Source: Janthinobacterium sp. PAMC25594 (lineage in GTDB: Bacteria; Pseudomonadota; Gammaproteobacteria; Burkholderiales; Burkholderiaceae_D). Taken from it: 64,000 bases of DNA. The stretch's first letter is position 1. Every line of letters begins with the position of its first letter. The stretch spans positions 6,386,001 through 6,450,000 of the forward strand of contig NZ_CP080377.1 in assembly GCF_019443505.1 (NCBI RefSeq). The letters run 5' to 3'. This document shows positions 49,505 to 59,400 of this stretch, piece by piece. Both the position numbers and the translations under genes were made by a program. A model generated the notes under the pieces. That model was not told the DNA's origin. It saw nothing but the letters and a program-made list of their open reading frames with translations, and ran no database searches.

Positions 49505-49628
49505 ATTGGCCTTTCGGGTTGGGTATGTGGGTGGATTGCTCTAGAGCAGCGGCTAGCGCTGACATTACGAGCATGGCTGTCTCATTTCTAGGGAAAGGTG
49601 AGACAGTATTTTTCTGATGGTGGAAATG

Positions 49629-49652
49629 AAAAAACCCGCCGAAGCGGGTTTG
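49629..49652 (-). terminator. Intrinsic terminator after the tail fibre operon
   Basis: On the minus strand AAACCCGCTTCGGCGGGTTT followed by a T run, 20 bp past the tail fibre stop codon. Confidence 0.8.
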
Positions 49653-49670
49653 TGGTGGAGTGCTGCTGTG

Positions 49671-51524
49671 CTACACGACCTTGACCATCACATAGGCCCG
49701 GCCGTCCGGTTCAATCGAGATCACGCGGCCGACCGCGCGAAAGTACTGCTTCATGCTGAGGTCATCCTCGCGCACGGCAATGCCCTTGATCCCGGCACCG
49801 TCCTGCACAGGCACGATGTAGTCGCCTGGCTGGGCGCCCTGCACGTTGACCGGCACGCGGCCGGCGATGGCGATGCGGTCGACCTTCTGGCGCTCGACTT
49901 CCAGCGCCGCGTCGAAGGTGGCCATGGCCTCGGCGTCCTGCTGCACGGCGATATTGTGGGCGGCCAGCGCGGCAGTGTAGGTGGCCATCTTTTCCGCCCA
50001 TTCTTCATCGGTGTCGCCGGGTTCCGTTACCACGTCCTCATATTCCGGTGGATTGGTGCCGGGCACGGGCTGCTGCGTGACCACATCTGTGCGGCGCAGG
50101 GGTTGGGTCGGCGCTGGTCCTGTCTGGGGCGACGGGCGCGGCCCCACGTCGTTGGCCCAGGAATCGCCACCGACAAATGAGGGTGCGGTCGATTTGATCG
50201 AGAACATGACGGCATCGGCCCACTTGTCCGTGACTTTGTTGTCGGCGGTGATGCCGACTATTTGACCGGGGGCGACGATACCGCAGATAGGGCTTTTGAA
50301 AATGTATTCGGCATAGTCATTGCCCATGCCGTTGATTGTGCCAGGTGCTCCTATGCTTCTTCCAGATGCGGCATTCTTTCCAACATACAACACAGTGCCG
50401 GCGTTGTTCCATCCTCCAAGGCCATCAGCCGCAAGAACAGCTATGCTTGGATTGGTCGCGCCATTCAGGCCAACGTACAAAATCTCCATACCTTGGCTGC
50501 CCGTTTTGCTGATGTTATGTCGACCTGCCGCCGCGTCAGTGCTGCCAGCTTTTAACAACGGCATATACACAAGGCCCGTTCCCCTGACGCTGAGCAGATC
50601 CGCGCTGTTGGTGTTTGAGCCTGTGTCATAAGCACTTAATGCCATTGTGTAGCCGTCTTTGGTCAGCGCGCCATTTCCGGCAGATACCTTCCAATTAAAA
50701 ACGCCCGGATTTGCCGAACCTGTTATTCCGCCCACCCCGAGAGCCAGCATGGTCCGAAATGTCCCCGCAGCTACGGCGTTTTGTTCGCCACCAGCATTCA
50801 AAAAAGAGGTGCTGGCAGTACCATTCCCAACAAATATGGTAGACCGGAACAGGCTCGCAATCGAGCCGGTTGAAGTGCCGGCTGGTGCAATTCCCCGCCA
50901 GCGTGGTGGATAAGTTGTCGCATCGCCCGTGTCATAAACAACTGTTCCGGCAGGTGTTGCTGTTACAGAAACAGGCTGCGCGTATGTAGTGGCCGTATAA
51001 CCCAGCAGGTTGAATGACGCCGATCCGAACGTGCCCGGCCGAAAATGCAAATACACTTCAAACGTTCCGTTCGCTTGCTGAAAGACAGCTATACGGGCAT
51101 TAACTGCGACGGTTCCATTGAACGTCGCATCGTAATAAAAGCCACCCCGGACGCCCAGCATGAGCACGAACGGGGAACTGGCGCTCGCAGCCCAGTTATC
51201 ATTCAATACCCCGTCAATGCGCAAATGTTGTGCATTACTGCCACCGTCAGCTGCAAACGTGGCAATCCGATACCAAAGGCCTGTCGGAGGGTTTTGGCCG
51301 ATGAAGCTGTAGCCTGCTTTATTGGTCATCCCAACCGTCACAGGCCACGTAGTAGCGATTGAAATGCTCGGGTCTAACCATGCTGGATTCATATAGCCAT
51401 TCGGCCCGCCAAGCGGCGACCGCCCCACCGCTGGCGCATACGATGCCACCACGGCGCCGCGCCCGGCCAACTCATTCAGGCGCCGGATCGTGTCTTTCTG
51501 GCCATAGTAAAAAAAGTCGCCCAT
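49671..51524 (-). CDS. Tail fibre protein with Peptidase_G2-like domain
   Basis: 617 residues. The N-terminus starts MGDFFYYGQKDTIRRLNELAG; the middle is Gly/Thr/Ala-rich, beta-structured fibre sequence. Residues about 395-450 (GNDYAEYIFKSPICGIVAPG, VTDKWADAVMFSIKS) resemble Peptidase_G2, an autoproteolytic module of phage appendages. A coiled segment (YTAALAAHNIAVQQDAEAM) and a beta C-terminus follow. ATG overlaps the previous stop by one base. Probably host recognition. No DGR variable repeat. Confidence 0.7.
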   Translation of the reverse strand: MGDFFYYGQKDTIRRLNELAGRGAVVASYAPAVGRSPLGGPNGYMNPAWLDPSISIATTWPVTVGMTNKAGYSFIGQNPPTGLWYRIATFAADGGSNAQHLRIDGVLNDNWAASASSPFVLMLGVRGGFYYDATFNGTVAVNARIAVFQQANGTFEVYLHFRPGTFGSASFNLLGYTATTYAQPVSVTATPAGTVVYDTGDATTYPPRWRGIAPAGTSTGSIASLFRSTIFVGNGTASTSFLNAGGEQNAVAAGTFRTMLALGVGGITGSANPGVFNWKVSAGNGALTKDGYTMALSAYDTGSNTNSADLLSVRGTGLVYMPLLKAGSTDAAAGRHNISKTGSQGMEILYVGLNGATNPSIAVLAADGLGGWNNAGTVLYVGKNAASGRSIGAPGTINGMGNDYAEYIFKSPICGIVAPGQIVGITADNKVTDKWADAVMFSIKSTAPSFVGGDSWANDVGPRPSPQTGPAPTQPLRRTDVVTQQPVPGTNPPEYEDVVTEPGDTDEEWAEKMATYTAALAAHNIAVQQDAEAMATFDAALEVERQKVDRIAIAGRVPVNVQGAQPGDYIVPVQDGAGIKGIAVREDDLSMKQYFRAVGRVISIEPDGRAYVMVKVV

Positions 51525-52354
51525 TACAGTTCCTCGATTTCGATGTTAGTGGCATATGCCTGGTAATACGGGGTGGTGATGGCGGAATTGCTGGCGATGC
51601 GGCCATACACCTGGTGCGCCTGCTCGAGTTCACCGTCATCACTGTCTGGGTACAGGCTGATCAGCAGCGGCCGCGACAGCCCGTTGCCGCGCACGATGCG
51701 CCACAGCTCGGCCCGGTCCAGCGGCGTCATATGATCCAGTGCAAGCGACAGCTTGCGATACAGCGCACCGCGCCCGACCGTTTGGCCGCCAGCGCCATTG
51801 CGATACTGGGTGCTGGTGTCGACCGACGTGACGCCGGCACCGTACGAGGCGTTTTGCTCCGGGCTCCAGTAAGGGCCGATCACCAGGCGCGCCGCCTCGA
51901 TGTAGCCTGCCGGGTTGTCCGGGTCGGCGAGGTCAATCACCAGCTTTTTGACGCTGCGCATCTGGAGCCAGCAGCGCGCATACGTGCCGCCGCCGTAGCT
52001 GAAGGCGTTCACGCCCAGCGGCAGCGCGCCCCAGTCCCACATGCCCAGGCGCGCGTACTCGCACGCTGGCACCGTGCCGGTATCGAAATCGGGCACGGCG
52101 TCGCCTGGCTCCACATAGCCGCGCACGCGGATCGTCGCCGTCGGCGTCAGGTTGCAAAATGGCAGCGCCACACCGCCGATGATCTCGGGCGTGGGCCAGG
52201 TGGCGGTGATGCTCAGGGCCAGGCCGAGCGAGCGCAGCACGTCATGCTTGCCTTCGCGCTGCAGGTTGGCCACGCTCAGCGCGCCGGCCTGGCTCGATGC
52301 CGTGAGTGCGGCACGGTCGGCGGCATTGTCATAAATGATTCGCAGGTTCGTCAT
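51524..52354 (-). CDS. Phage tail protein (unknown, tail tip/fibre-associated)
   Basis: 276 residues from ATG 52354 (MTNLRIIYDNAADRAALTAS). Beta-rich with a jelly-roll-like centre (FCNLTPTATIRVRGYVEPG; MRSVKKLVIDLADPDNPAGY) and the final part KLSLALDHMTPLDRAELWRI. Lies between a small HExxH protein and the fibre gene; such proteins are common distal-tail components of siphoviruses. Function not established. Confidence 0.6.
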   Translation of the reverse strand: MTNLRIIYDNAADRAALTASSQAGALSVANLQREGKHDVLRSLGLALSITATWPTPEIIGGVALPFCNLTPTATIRVRGYVEPGDAVPDFDTGTVPACEYARLGMWDWGALPLGVNAFSYGGGTYARCWLQMRSVKKLVIDLADPDNPAGYIEAARLVIGPYWSPEQNASYGAGVTSVDTSTQYRNGAGGQTVGRGALYRKLSLALDHMTPLDRAELWRIVRGNGLSRPLLISLYPDSDDGELEQAHQVYGRIASNSAITTPYYQAYATNIEIEEL

Positions 52355-52358
52355 CGGT

Positions 52359-52691
52359 TCAATCCTTGGATGCCTTGAGCAGAGCAACCGCCTGCGCATG
52401 GGTGATATCGACGCCGTAGCGCATGAGCAATACGGCGGCACGCTCCAGAGAAATGCCGCCGGCAGCCAGCTGTGCCCGGTAGCCGCGCACTTCGGCGCCC
52501 AGGCGGAAGCGCGCCGACATGGCATAACGCAACAGCCATGGCAACACGCCACAATTGCGCTGCTCGCGGTAATGCACCATCTCGTGCTGGAGCAGCGCGT
52601 CGTCGCCGCGCGAGGCCGGCCGCACCAGGATGAGGGGCCAGACGGTCATGGCATCGAATCTTGCGGGTATGTATCGGGTTGAAATAATCAT
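52359..52691 (-). CDS. Small HExxH metallopeptidase-like phage protein
   Basis: 110 residues with the zinc-binding signature HEMVHYREQ (HExxH, about residues 36-44) after a short beta N-terminus, and a conserved-looking RLGAEVRGYRAQ, which could give the third ligand (Glu). It sits between the tail tip protein and another tail protein, so a virion-associated protease or processing role is possible. Too short to be a typical endolysin. Confidence 0.6.
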   Translation of the reverse strand: MIISTRYIPARFDAMTVWPLILVRPASRGDDALLQHEMVHYREQRNCGVLPWLLRYAMSARFRLGAEVRGYRAQLAAGGISLERAAVLLMRYGVDITHAQAVALLKASKD

Positions 52692-52693
52692 GG

Positions 52694-54937
52694 TTATCCG
52701 CAGTGGTAGGTGCAGGCGATCAAACGGGTTTCTGATGGCGTGTTGAATGAAATCGGCTCGCGCGCCTTGGCGACCGTGTAGGAATGTAAAACGTCGTCCG
52801 CCTGGCGCATGCCCTTGCCAGGCATGCTGGACGTGGTGATGTAGTCGCCGGCCTTGATATCGCCGCCTTCGCCGCAGACATTGATCTGACCTTCGCCAAC
52901 CGAGTTCAGGGTGATCAATTTGTACTTCTCAGCCATAAAAGCCAGACCAATGATGCCCTTGAGTGCTGCTGGCGGGTCCTCCGGGTCCAGCGGGCGCTGG
53001 CCAACGAAGACACCGATTACGTTTTTCTGCTGCGGCCTGGTGGTCAGCGCATTGATCGCAATCGTATTCGAGATACCGCCGTGGTGAGCAATGGCCAAAT
53101 CGACCAAGATATCGCCCTGTAGTGGCTCAAAATTCAACTCGACCAGACCATCATGGCTTCCTGTAAATGGCCCGTAGTTGGCCCCAACGCCACCTGCATA
53201 GAAATCGTAGGCGCCGCCAGCACCAGCCGCCTCGATGCCATTGCCGTAGCGGCTCTCCGCAATAATGGCGGCCTTGGTACCACCATCCACTGCGACCTTG
53301 AGGCCAATGTAGCGGTCGCTGGTGATGTAGGCTCCGTATCCGGTGGTACTTCTGGCGAACAGACCAACCGAACTGGTGCTTTCCGCAGATATGCCAAATC
53401 CAGAGGTGGATCGGCCCGATAAGGCGGTGCCGCTGTTGCTAAACGCTCGAATTCCCTCCCTCGGATTCAACGAAGTATATGAGCCAACCGAAAGAATTGC
53501 CGGGCCAACCATACCCATCGTCACCAGCGGTTCAACTCCGTTGCCCCCCGCATCGCCATACAAAACCAACTGGTTCTTATCATTCTCGTTCAAGGCAATA
53601 CGCTCGCCGCTAGCGGCCGTCCGCACCAGCCCCCCGGTGATAGTCGTGCCCAAAATCGTCACGCCCGTGATCGTTCCGGCCGTCATATTGCCGAAATTGG
53701 CACTGAGGGCCGACAGGCTGCCCACCTTCAGGTTCGACAGGTACGGCACGCCCCATACCGTATTGACCCCATCGTAGATGCCCACCGACTGAAACCATGC
53801 CTGGCCTGCCGCCGGCGCGGTTGTCGGCTGCGCCACCCAGGCGCGTGTCTCGTCCCAGGTGCCGGTGGCCGGATAGGCGGTGCCGGCGCGGGATACCGAC
53901 GCCGGCGTCAGGTTGAGCGTGAAGGCATCCGCCAGTGTGTAGGCGATAGCGACCGATGCGCCATTGGTGCCATTCGCTCCGTTGGCACCATTGGCGCCGT
54001 TGCTTCCTGGCGTCCCGTTCGTTCCTGCATAGCCGATTGCCGCCACCGTTGCGGTCGACCAGTTGATCGGCGAGGTGGCGGCACCGGCGCCGTCGACCAG
54101 ATTGACCGCGCCTTCGTACAGCGTGTATCCCAGCGCTGGCGCCGCCGGCTTGGTCGCGCTCCAGCCTGTCACCGGCACTGTGTTGTAACTGGCCGTCGCC
54201 CACGTCCAGATCGCGCTGCCCGTGATCGTCGGCGCGCTCGTCGCCCATTGGTAAGCGCGCGCGGTACCACTCTTCACGCCCGGCACACCCTGCGGCCCGA
54301 CGGCGCCATTCACTGCGATTGATGCAATGGCGGCGTTCGCATAGCCGACCGTCGATACGGCGGTATCCCCCGCGACGGTCAACACCCGCGTAGCAGTGAA
54401 TAATTGCAGCCCAGGCGTGCCAGGATTGGCCGGAACCGACACCGACCAGCCATCACTGACGGAATAAGTCGAATTGATGCCGGTGGCCCAAGTGTATTTC
54501 GTCACACCGCTTGGCACCGCTGGTGCCGTCGCCGCCCACTGGTACAGATATGCCGTTGCTGTTTTGCTGCCGGCCGCCCCCGTTACTCCATCGAAAGCCT
54601 TGGAAATGACCCGGCTTTGCGTGTACGTCACACCCTCATGGGAGATTTTTGCGGTCACGGTCACTGAACTCGCACCCATCGCCGTGAACGCCAGGCTGCG
54701 GGCGTTACCCGTGCCCGTCAACTCGCTGCCTTCGGTGGCGCTCCAGATGACCACGCCCGGAATACCGATCAGCTGCGCGCGCAAAATAATGGCCTCCGGC
54801 GAACCGATGCCGGTCTCCGTCACACGGAAGGCCTGCGTATCTGCTTGCAGAATCAACGCCTTGCCGGCACTGGGGTCGATATTGCGCGGTATTGTGCCTT
54901 GCAACATCGCATCACGATCATTCAAAACAACGCTCAT
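52694..54937 (-). CDS. Tail tip / central fibre protein with collagen-like segment
   Basis: 747 residues from ATG 54937 (ATGA overlap with the previous gene). N-terminal beta domains, two Ig-like repeats (YLYQWAATAPAVPSG; RAYQWATSAPTITGS), a collagen-like linker (GTNGTPGSNGANGANGANG, about 305-325), then LSALSANFGNMTAGTITGVT, typical of the C-terminal part of tail tip J-like proteins, and a trimeric-fibre end. The most likely host-contact protein of the long tail. Confidence 0.7.
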   Translation of the reverse strand: MSVVLNDRDAMLQGTIPRNIDPSAGKALILQADTQAFRVTETGIGSPEAIILRAQLIGIPGVVIWSATEGSELTGTGNARSLAFTAMGASSVTVTAKISHEGVTYTQSRVISKAFDGVTGAAGSKTATAYLYQWAATAPAVPSGVTKYTWATGINSTYSVSDGWSVSVPANPGTPGLQLFTATRVLTVAGDTAVSTVGYANAAIASIAVNGAVGPQGVPGVKSGTARAYQWATSAPTITGSAIWTWATASYNTVPVTGWSATKPAAPALGYTLYEGAVNLVDGAGAATSPINWSTATVAAIGYAGTNGTPGSNGANGANGANGTNGASVAIAYTLADAFTLNLTPASVSRAGTAYPATGTWDETRAWVAQPTTAPAAGQAWFQSVGIYDGVNTVWGVPYLSNLKVGSLSALSANFGNMTAGTITGVTILGTTITGGLVRTAASGERIALNENDKNQLVLYGDAGGNGVEPLVTMGMVGPAILSVGSYTSLNPREGIRAFSNSGTALSGRSTSGFGISAESTSSVGLFARSTTGYGAYITSDRYIGLKVAVDGGTKAAIIAESRYGNGIEAAGAGGAYDFYAGGVGANYGPFTGSHDGLVELNFEPLQGDILVDLAIAHHGGISNTIAINALTTRPQQKNVIGVFVGQRPLDPEDPPAALKGIIGLAFMAEKYKLITLNSVGEGQINVCGEGGDIKAGDYITTSSMPGKGMRQADDVLHSYTVAKAREPISFNTPSETRLIACTYHCG

Positions 54938-56406
54938 ACGAGAATTCCCACTTTGCAATGCGCACTTTCCCAGCTGGGAGCCAGGGAAATCACGATCCCA
55001 GGCACACCGGCTTCCATCCCGAAGCGCTGGTTATAGATCACGATGGGTTGGCCCAGCTCCAGCATAAGCATTTCCGGCAGCCCCTCGAACTCGTAGACCA
55101 TGCGTGGAGACGACCACAGGGCCAGTTGGCGCGCCGCTTCGGCATCCGCATCAGCGCGACGCAGCAGCATCGTGTCTTGCTGGACTGGATCGAGCGTCTG
55201 GCGATAAATGGTGCGCACCGGGGCGTTCGTGCTCGTCGCTGTCAGCCATTCGGTTGCGAACAATTCCTTGTGCTGGGCGGGGATCGACGTTTGCAGGCCT
55301 GGTTGCAGGGTCCAATTTTTGCAGAAACCCAGCTTCACAGCCGCAACGACCTCGGGACGCACGGTCGGCTCCAGCGTGTCGCCCACAATATGTTCCGGAC
55401 GGATCTCGGTCAGCGTGCCGGGGGCCGGCAGCGCAATCTGGATCAGGCGCAGCTGGCCAAGCCGTGACAGCGCCATCTGCGCGCCGACGCTGGCCGTGAG
55501 CGCCTCGCAGGCGCTGATCACATTGGTGCGGCCTTGCAGGTACAGGCCGACGGGCTGCTGGTGCGCTGCGTCGAATGCCGCTAGGCTGGCGATATCCAGA
55601 TCGGCGCTGGTGAACCTGTCGGCCGCGCTGCCGTATCCTGTGACCAGGCGCTGCACCAGCGCCGCAATGGTGTTGGCGTAGGCGCCCGGCTTGTCTCCCT
55701 GCACCGATACGGTGATGGCGCCGACCGGGTTGGCATTGAGCGTCAATTTCCCCGTGCTGTTGACCGCCACGGCCGCCACCGGCAGGCCGTTGTCACGCAC
55801 CTCAAAAATACTCTCGCACGCGCCGTCATGCACCTGGTACTGCAGCATGACCGCATCGACCAGCAAGGGCGTGATGTTGTGTACCTCGCCAAAGGACAGC
55901 GGCAAAACGGCGTCGGCATTCAGCGAACTGGCCAACTTGCTTTCAGTGGCCGGCGCGTTGAGGCGCTGCATCTTGTCGCGCAGCTTCAGGGCCAGCATGT
56001 TGCGTCCCTTCGGTGCGATATCAGCCACGATGCCGTTAAAGATCATGCGGAAGTCCGCCCTTGGCCAGCGCGGATCACCTATCCATGCCCGCACCGGCCG
56101 GTTCGTCCAGACGCTGCCAGCACCGAGCCAGCCGTCACGCTCGCCATTGGCGTTGCTCAACTCAATATCCCCGGTAGAGAGGCTGGCCTCGCCATCGAGC
56201 GACAGCTGCTCGCTAAACTGCACGCCCGTCGACACGATGGGTTCATAGGCGAGATTGGACGGCGTGTCGGCCGGACCAGTGACGAAAACGCCAGTGGACA
56301 AATACTTTGTCGTCTCCACACCCGAGACGCACACGGCCACCTCGATCAAAACCAGCGGGATCGCCAGCGGGTTTTTCAGCCAGGCCAAGAAATCTATATC
56401 GCTCAT
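54934..56406 (-). CDS. Distal tail / baseplate hub-like protein
   Basis: 490 residues. ATG 56406 overlaps the tape measure stop by 4 nt. N-terminal domain MSDIDFLAWLKNPLAIPLVLIEV, then beta-rich segments (GEASLSTGDIELSNANGERD; PVRAWIGDPRWPRADFRMIF) and a C-terminal hub-like domain ending LELGQPIVIYNQRFGMEAG. Position after the tape measure and before the tip fits a gp27-like hub or distal tail protein. Confidence 0.65.
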   Translation of the reverse strand: MSDIDFLAWLKNPLAIPLVLIEVAVCVSGVETTKYLSTGVFVTGPADTPSNLAYEPIVSTGVQFSEQLSLDGEASLSTGDIELSNANGERDGWLGAGSVWTNRPVRAWIGDPRWPRADFRMIFNGIVADIAPKGRNMLALKLRDKMQRLNAPATESKLASSLNADAVLPLSFGEVHNITPLLVDAVMLQYQVHDGACESIFEVRDNGLPVAAVAVNSTGKLTLNANPVGAITVSVQGDKPGAYANTIAALVQRLVTGYGSAADRFTSADLDIASLAAFDAAHQQPVGLYLQGRTNVISACEALTASVGAQMALSRLGQLRLIQIALPAPGTLTEIRPEHIVGDTLEPTVRPEVVAAVKLGFCKNWTLQPGLQTSIPAQHKELFATEWLTATSTNAPVRTIYRQTLDPVQQDTMLLRRADADAEAARQLALWSSPRMVYEFEGLPEMLMLELGQPIVIYNQRFGMEAGVPGIVISLAPSWESAHCKVGILV

Positions 56407-59400
56407 ACTAATTTAGCCTTCATCTTTTCCGCATAAATTGGCGCCATAGCTGCCGACTTGGCACCAGCCACTTGCTTGATGGCGGCCTTGTCCGACGCAT
56501 CGTAATTTCCCAGAATGATGTCGCCGGTTTGCTTGGCCTGATCGGCACGCAAGCCCCTGAGCTCTTCACGCGTTGCCTTGTTCTCTTCGCGCAGGGAGCG
56601 GATTTCGGCCACGAGAGCGTCCGTATTCCCGCCGCCCTGACTTGGCGCACCACCAAAATAGCGACGCATGGCGGCCGCTGCTGCGGCATCCACCACCACC
56701 TCGCCCTGGTGCAACTCGGCCGCATAACCGTTGAATGGCACACTGACCAGGCCGCCGGCATGGGAGCCATCGAACGGCACCCCCAGGCGGGTAGCGACAC
56801 CCATCGCCGCCCGTAGCCCGTCGATGGCCTGCGCCACCGTCAGCACGCTGGCATTGACCGTGATTAGGCCCGACACCTGGGCCTTGAGCGCGTCCAGGCT
56901 GGCCTGCTGCATGTTGACCTGCGCAGCCGCATACTTCAGCGCCTCAGCATTGGCCGCCTGTACCAGGGCGTAATCTGCCGCATACTTTGTGCTGCTCGCA
57001 TTCACCAGCTGGGACGCCGTCAGGAATGCCTGCTCTGCGGCCGACAGGCCCGATTGCGCTTCCGCATCGCCACCCCTGGCTGCCGCCAGCGTTTTCTCGA
57101 ATTGCGCCCTTGCCTCGGCATATTTCTGCTCTGGCGTCAGGGTGGACAGATTGCCAAGGGCCAGGCCGGCACTCATGCTATTGAGGCTCGAAACCCAGTT
57201 CTTCACCTTATCGAGCGCACTTTGCGCCGCCGAGCTTTCGGCTTGGTAGGCACTGGTCAACGCATCCTTGGCGGTCACCAAAGTCTTGGCCGCCGCATCA
57301 CGCGCGGCAGCCGCCGCTTTTTCCACCTGCACCTGGTCGAAGAGCGCCTTGTTGACGTCGGCGATGCCAGCGCGCTGGATGGCCAGCAACGCCGTTTCGC
57401 TTTTCGTCAATTCGTTGAGCTGCTGCTGCAGGTCGCGACGCTCGCTGGCAATCTCACTGGCGGTCTTGTTCGCTGCGGCCAGATCGCCCGTGGCACCGGC
57501 CAGCTCGGCCGCATAGTCCGCCGCCTTCTTGAACGGTTCGGCAAGGCCAATCAATCCCACATACATCGCCTGGCCAGCAGCCGTGTTCAGGTCCTGCGCC
57601 AGCACCAGGGCCTTGAACTGGTCGACAGTGTCCACACCCGATATGCCCAGCTTGCCCATGGCATCGTTCACCGATTTGGTGATTGGCGCCATGCGTTCGG
57701 CTTCGGTCAGGAAGTTTTCGACAAAGTAGCTGGTGCCGCTGGTCAGCGTCTCCAAACCGCCGGCCGCAGTGATCAGGCTTTCGCTCAGCGCCACCGCGCC
57801 CAGGCCGGTCGTATTGAAGGACTTGCCCAGCACAGCCAGCACGTCGGACACCTGGATGTAGTCGTTGGTCACGCGCACCAGAGTTTCCAGATAACCCTCG
57901 CCGACAGCCTGGTATTGCGCCAGGCCGGCCACGCCAAACTTGGCCATGTCGTCGCCCATTTTCGAGAACGCCGTCTCCAGGGCTTTCTGCTGCTCCTCGG
58001 CCGACAAGTCTTTCAGGCTAATTTTGCCCAGGTCCACCACGAACGAATTGAGGTGAGCATTGAACGCTGCACCACCCAGGCCCAGCACGTCGGCTGCGCT
58101 GCGGATGGTGTCGCCCATGCTGGTGATGATCATGGTGAACTGGTCGTTCATTTCGTCCGACAGCGCAGCCGTCTTCGTGCTGTTTTTGCTGCTGTAGCTG
58201 ATGCCGAACGCCTTCTTTTTGACATTGATGTCGGCATACGCCTGGGCATCGAAGCCCAGCGCGTCGACGTTGCCCAGCGATGTGGCCGCGCCCGTGATCC
58301 CTGAGTCCTTGACCGACACGGACGTTTTGATCAATTTCGACACCACAAAACCGATGGCGGCGCCGATGGCCATGCCGATGGGGCCGGCGACTGCGCCCAT
58401 CATGGTCAGGCTGCTGCCGATGGTGCCCATGGTCATGGCGCCGGCAATACTGCCGCCCAGCACCGCGCCGCCATACGTCGCAGCACCCGTCAACACGCCT
58501 TGTCCGACCTTACCCAACGTGGGCGTGCTGCCAGTGGTGATGCCCGCCGTCGCGCCAGCTCCAGCGGCGGTGATACCCGAGCGCGCCAGCAGGTTGCCCA
58601 GGTTACCGATGCCGGCCACCATCTGTTTCAGCGACTGGTCCATAGAAATGGTGTGCGCCAGGCCCAGGCCGGAGTTTTTCTCCATGATGGCCAGGCTGTG
58701 GGCGATCGATTCGGATTTCGCCGACGAGTCTCCCAGCACCGAGCCGGTACCGTTGGCAGCCTGGCGTTGTTCGGACAAGCTCACACTGCTACCACCCATG
58801 CCGCCCAGCATCTTGGCGCCAATGGCGACCACGGCCGCCAGCGTCGCGGCGCCGGCCGCCAGGTTGAGCGGGAACGGCAGGCTGGCCAAGGCCTTCACCA
58901 CGGCAGTAATGCCCCAGGCGCTGGCCTCGGTCGCAGCCAGACCGGTGGACGCGGCCGTGGTCGTCGCCTCTCCGGTCAACTTGGTGGCGTTCAAGGTCAG
59001 ATTGGCGGCAACCTCCGCTTCTTTGAAGAATATCTTTTTGACCATTGACTCGACGGCCATCGCCATTTCGTAGGCGCGGAAGGCCTTCTCAGTCGACTCC
59101 ATCACCTTGTAGCCGACAGTGTTTTCCTTGAAAAAGCCTTTGGCTGCGCCGGCCATATCGCCATAGCTTTTGATCTTCGCCTGGGCACTTCCACGCGTTG
59201 CCGCGATCTCGGCTTTGGCGATCGCATCGGCGCTGCTTTTGGGGTCGGCTTTGACAGTAGCCAGTTGTGCGGCGATAGCCTGCTGCTGCACCGCGTAGCC
59301 AGAGAGCGCGGTCGTCAGTCCGCCGATGGCGCTGCCGACCTTCCCAAAGGACGCGGCCATGCCGTCGGCAGCGGATTTTGTGGCGGCATCGACGGCGGTT

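Noticed and set aside
57054..59073. Plus-strand frames of 416 and 290 codons opposite the tape measure gene
   Set aside because: Low-complexity Ala/Val/Pro-rich shadows of the alanine-rich tape measure coding strand.
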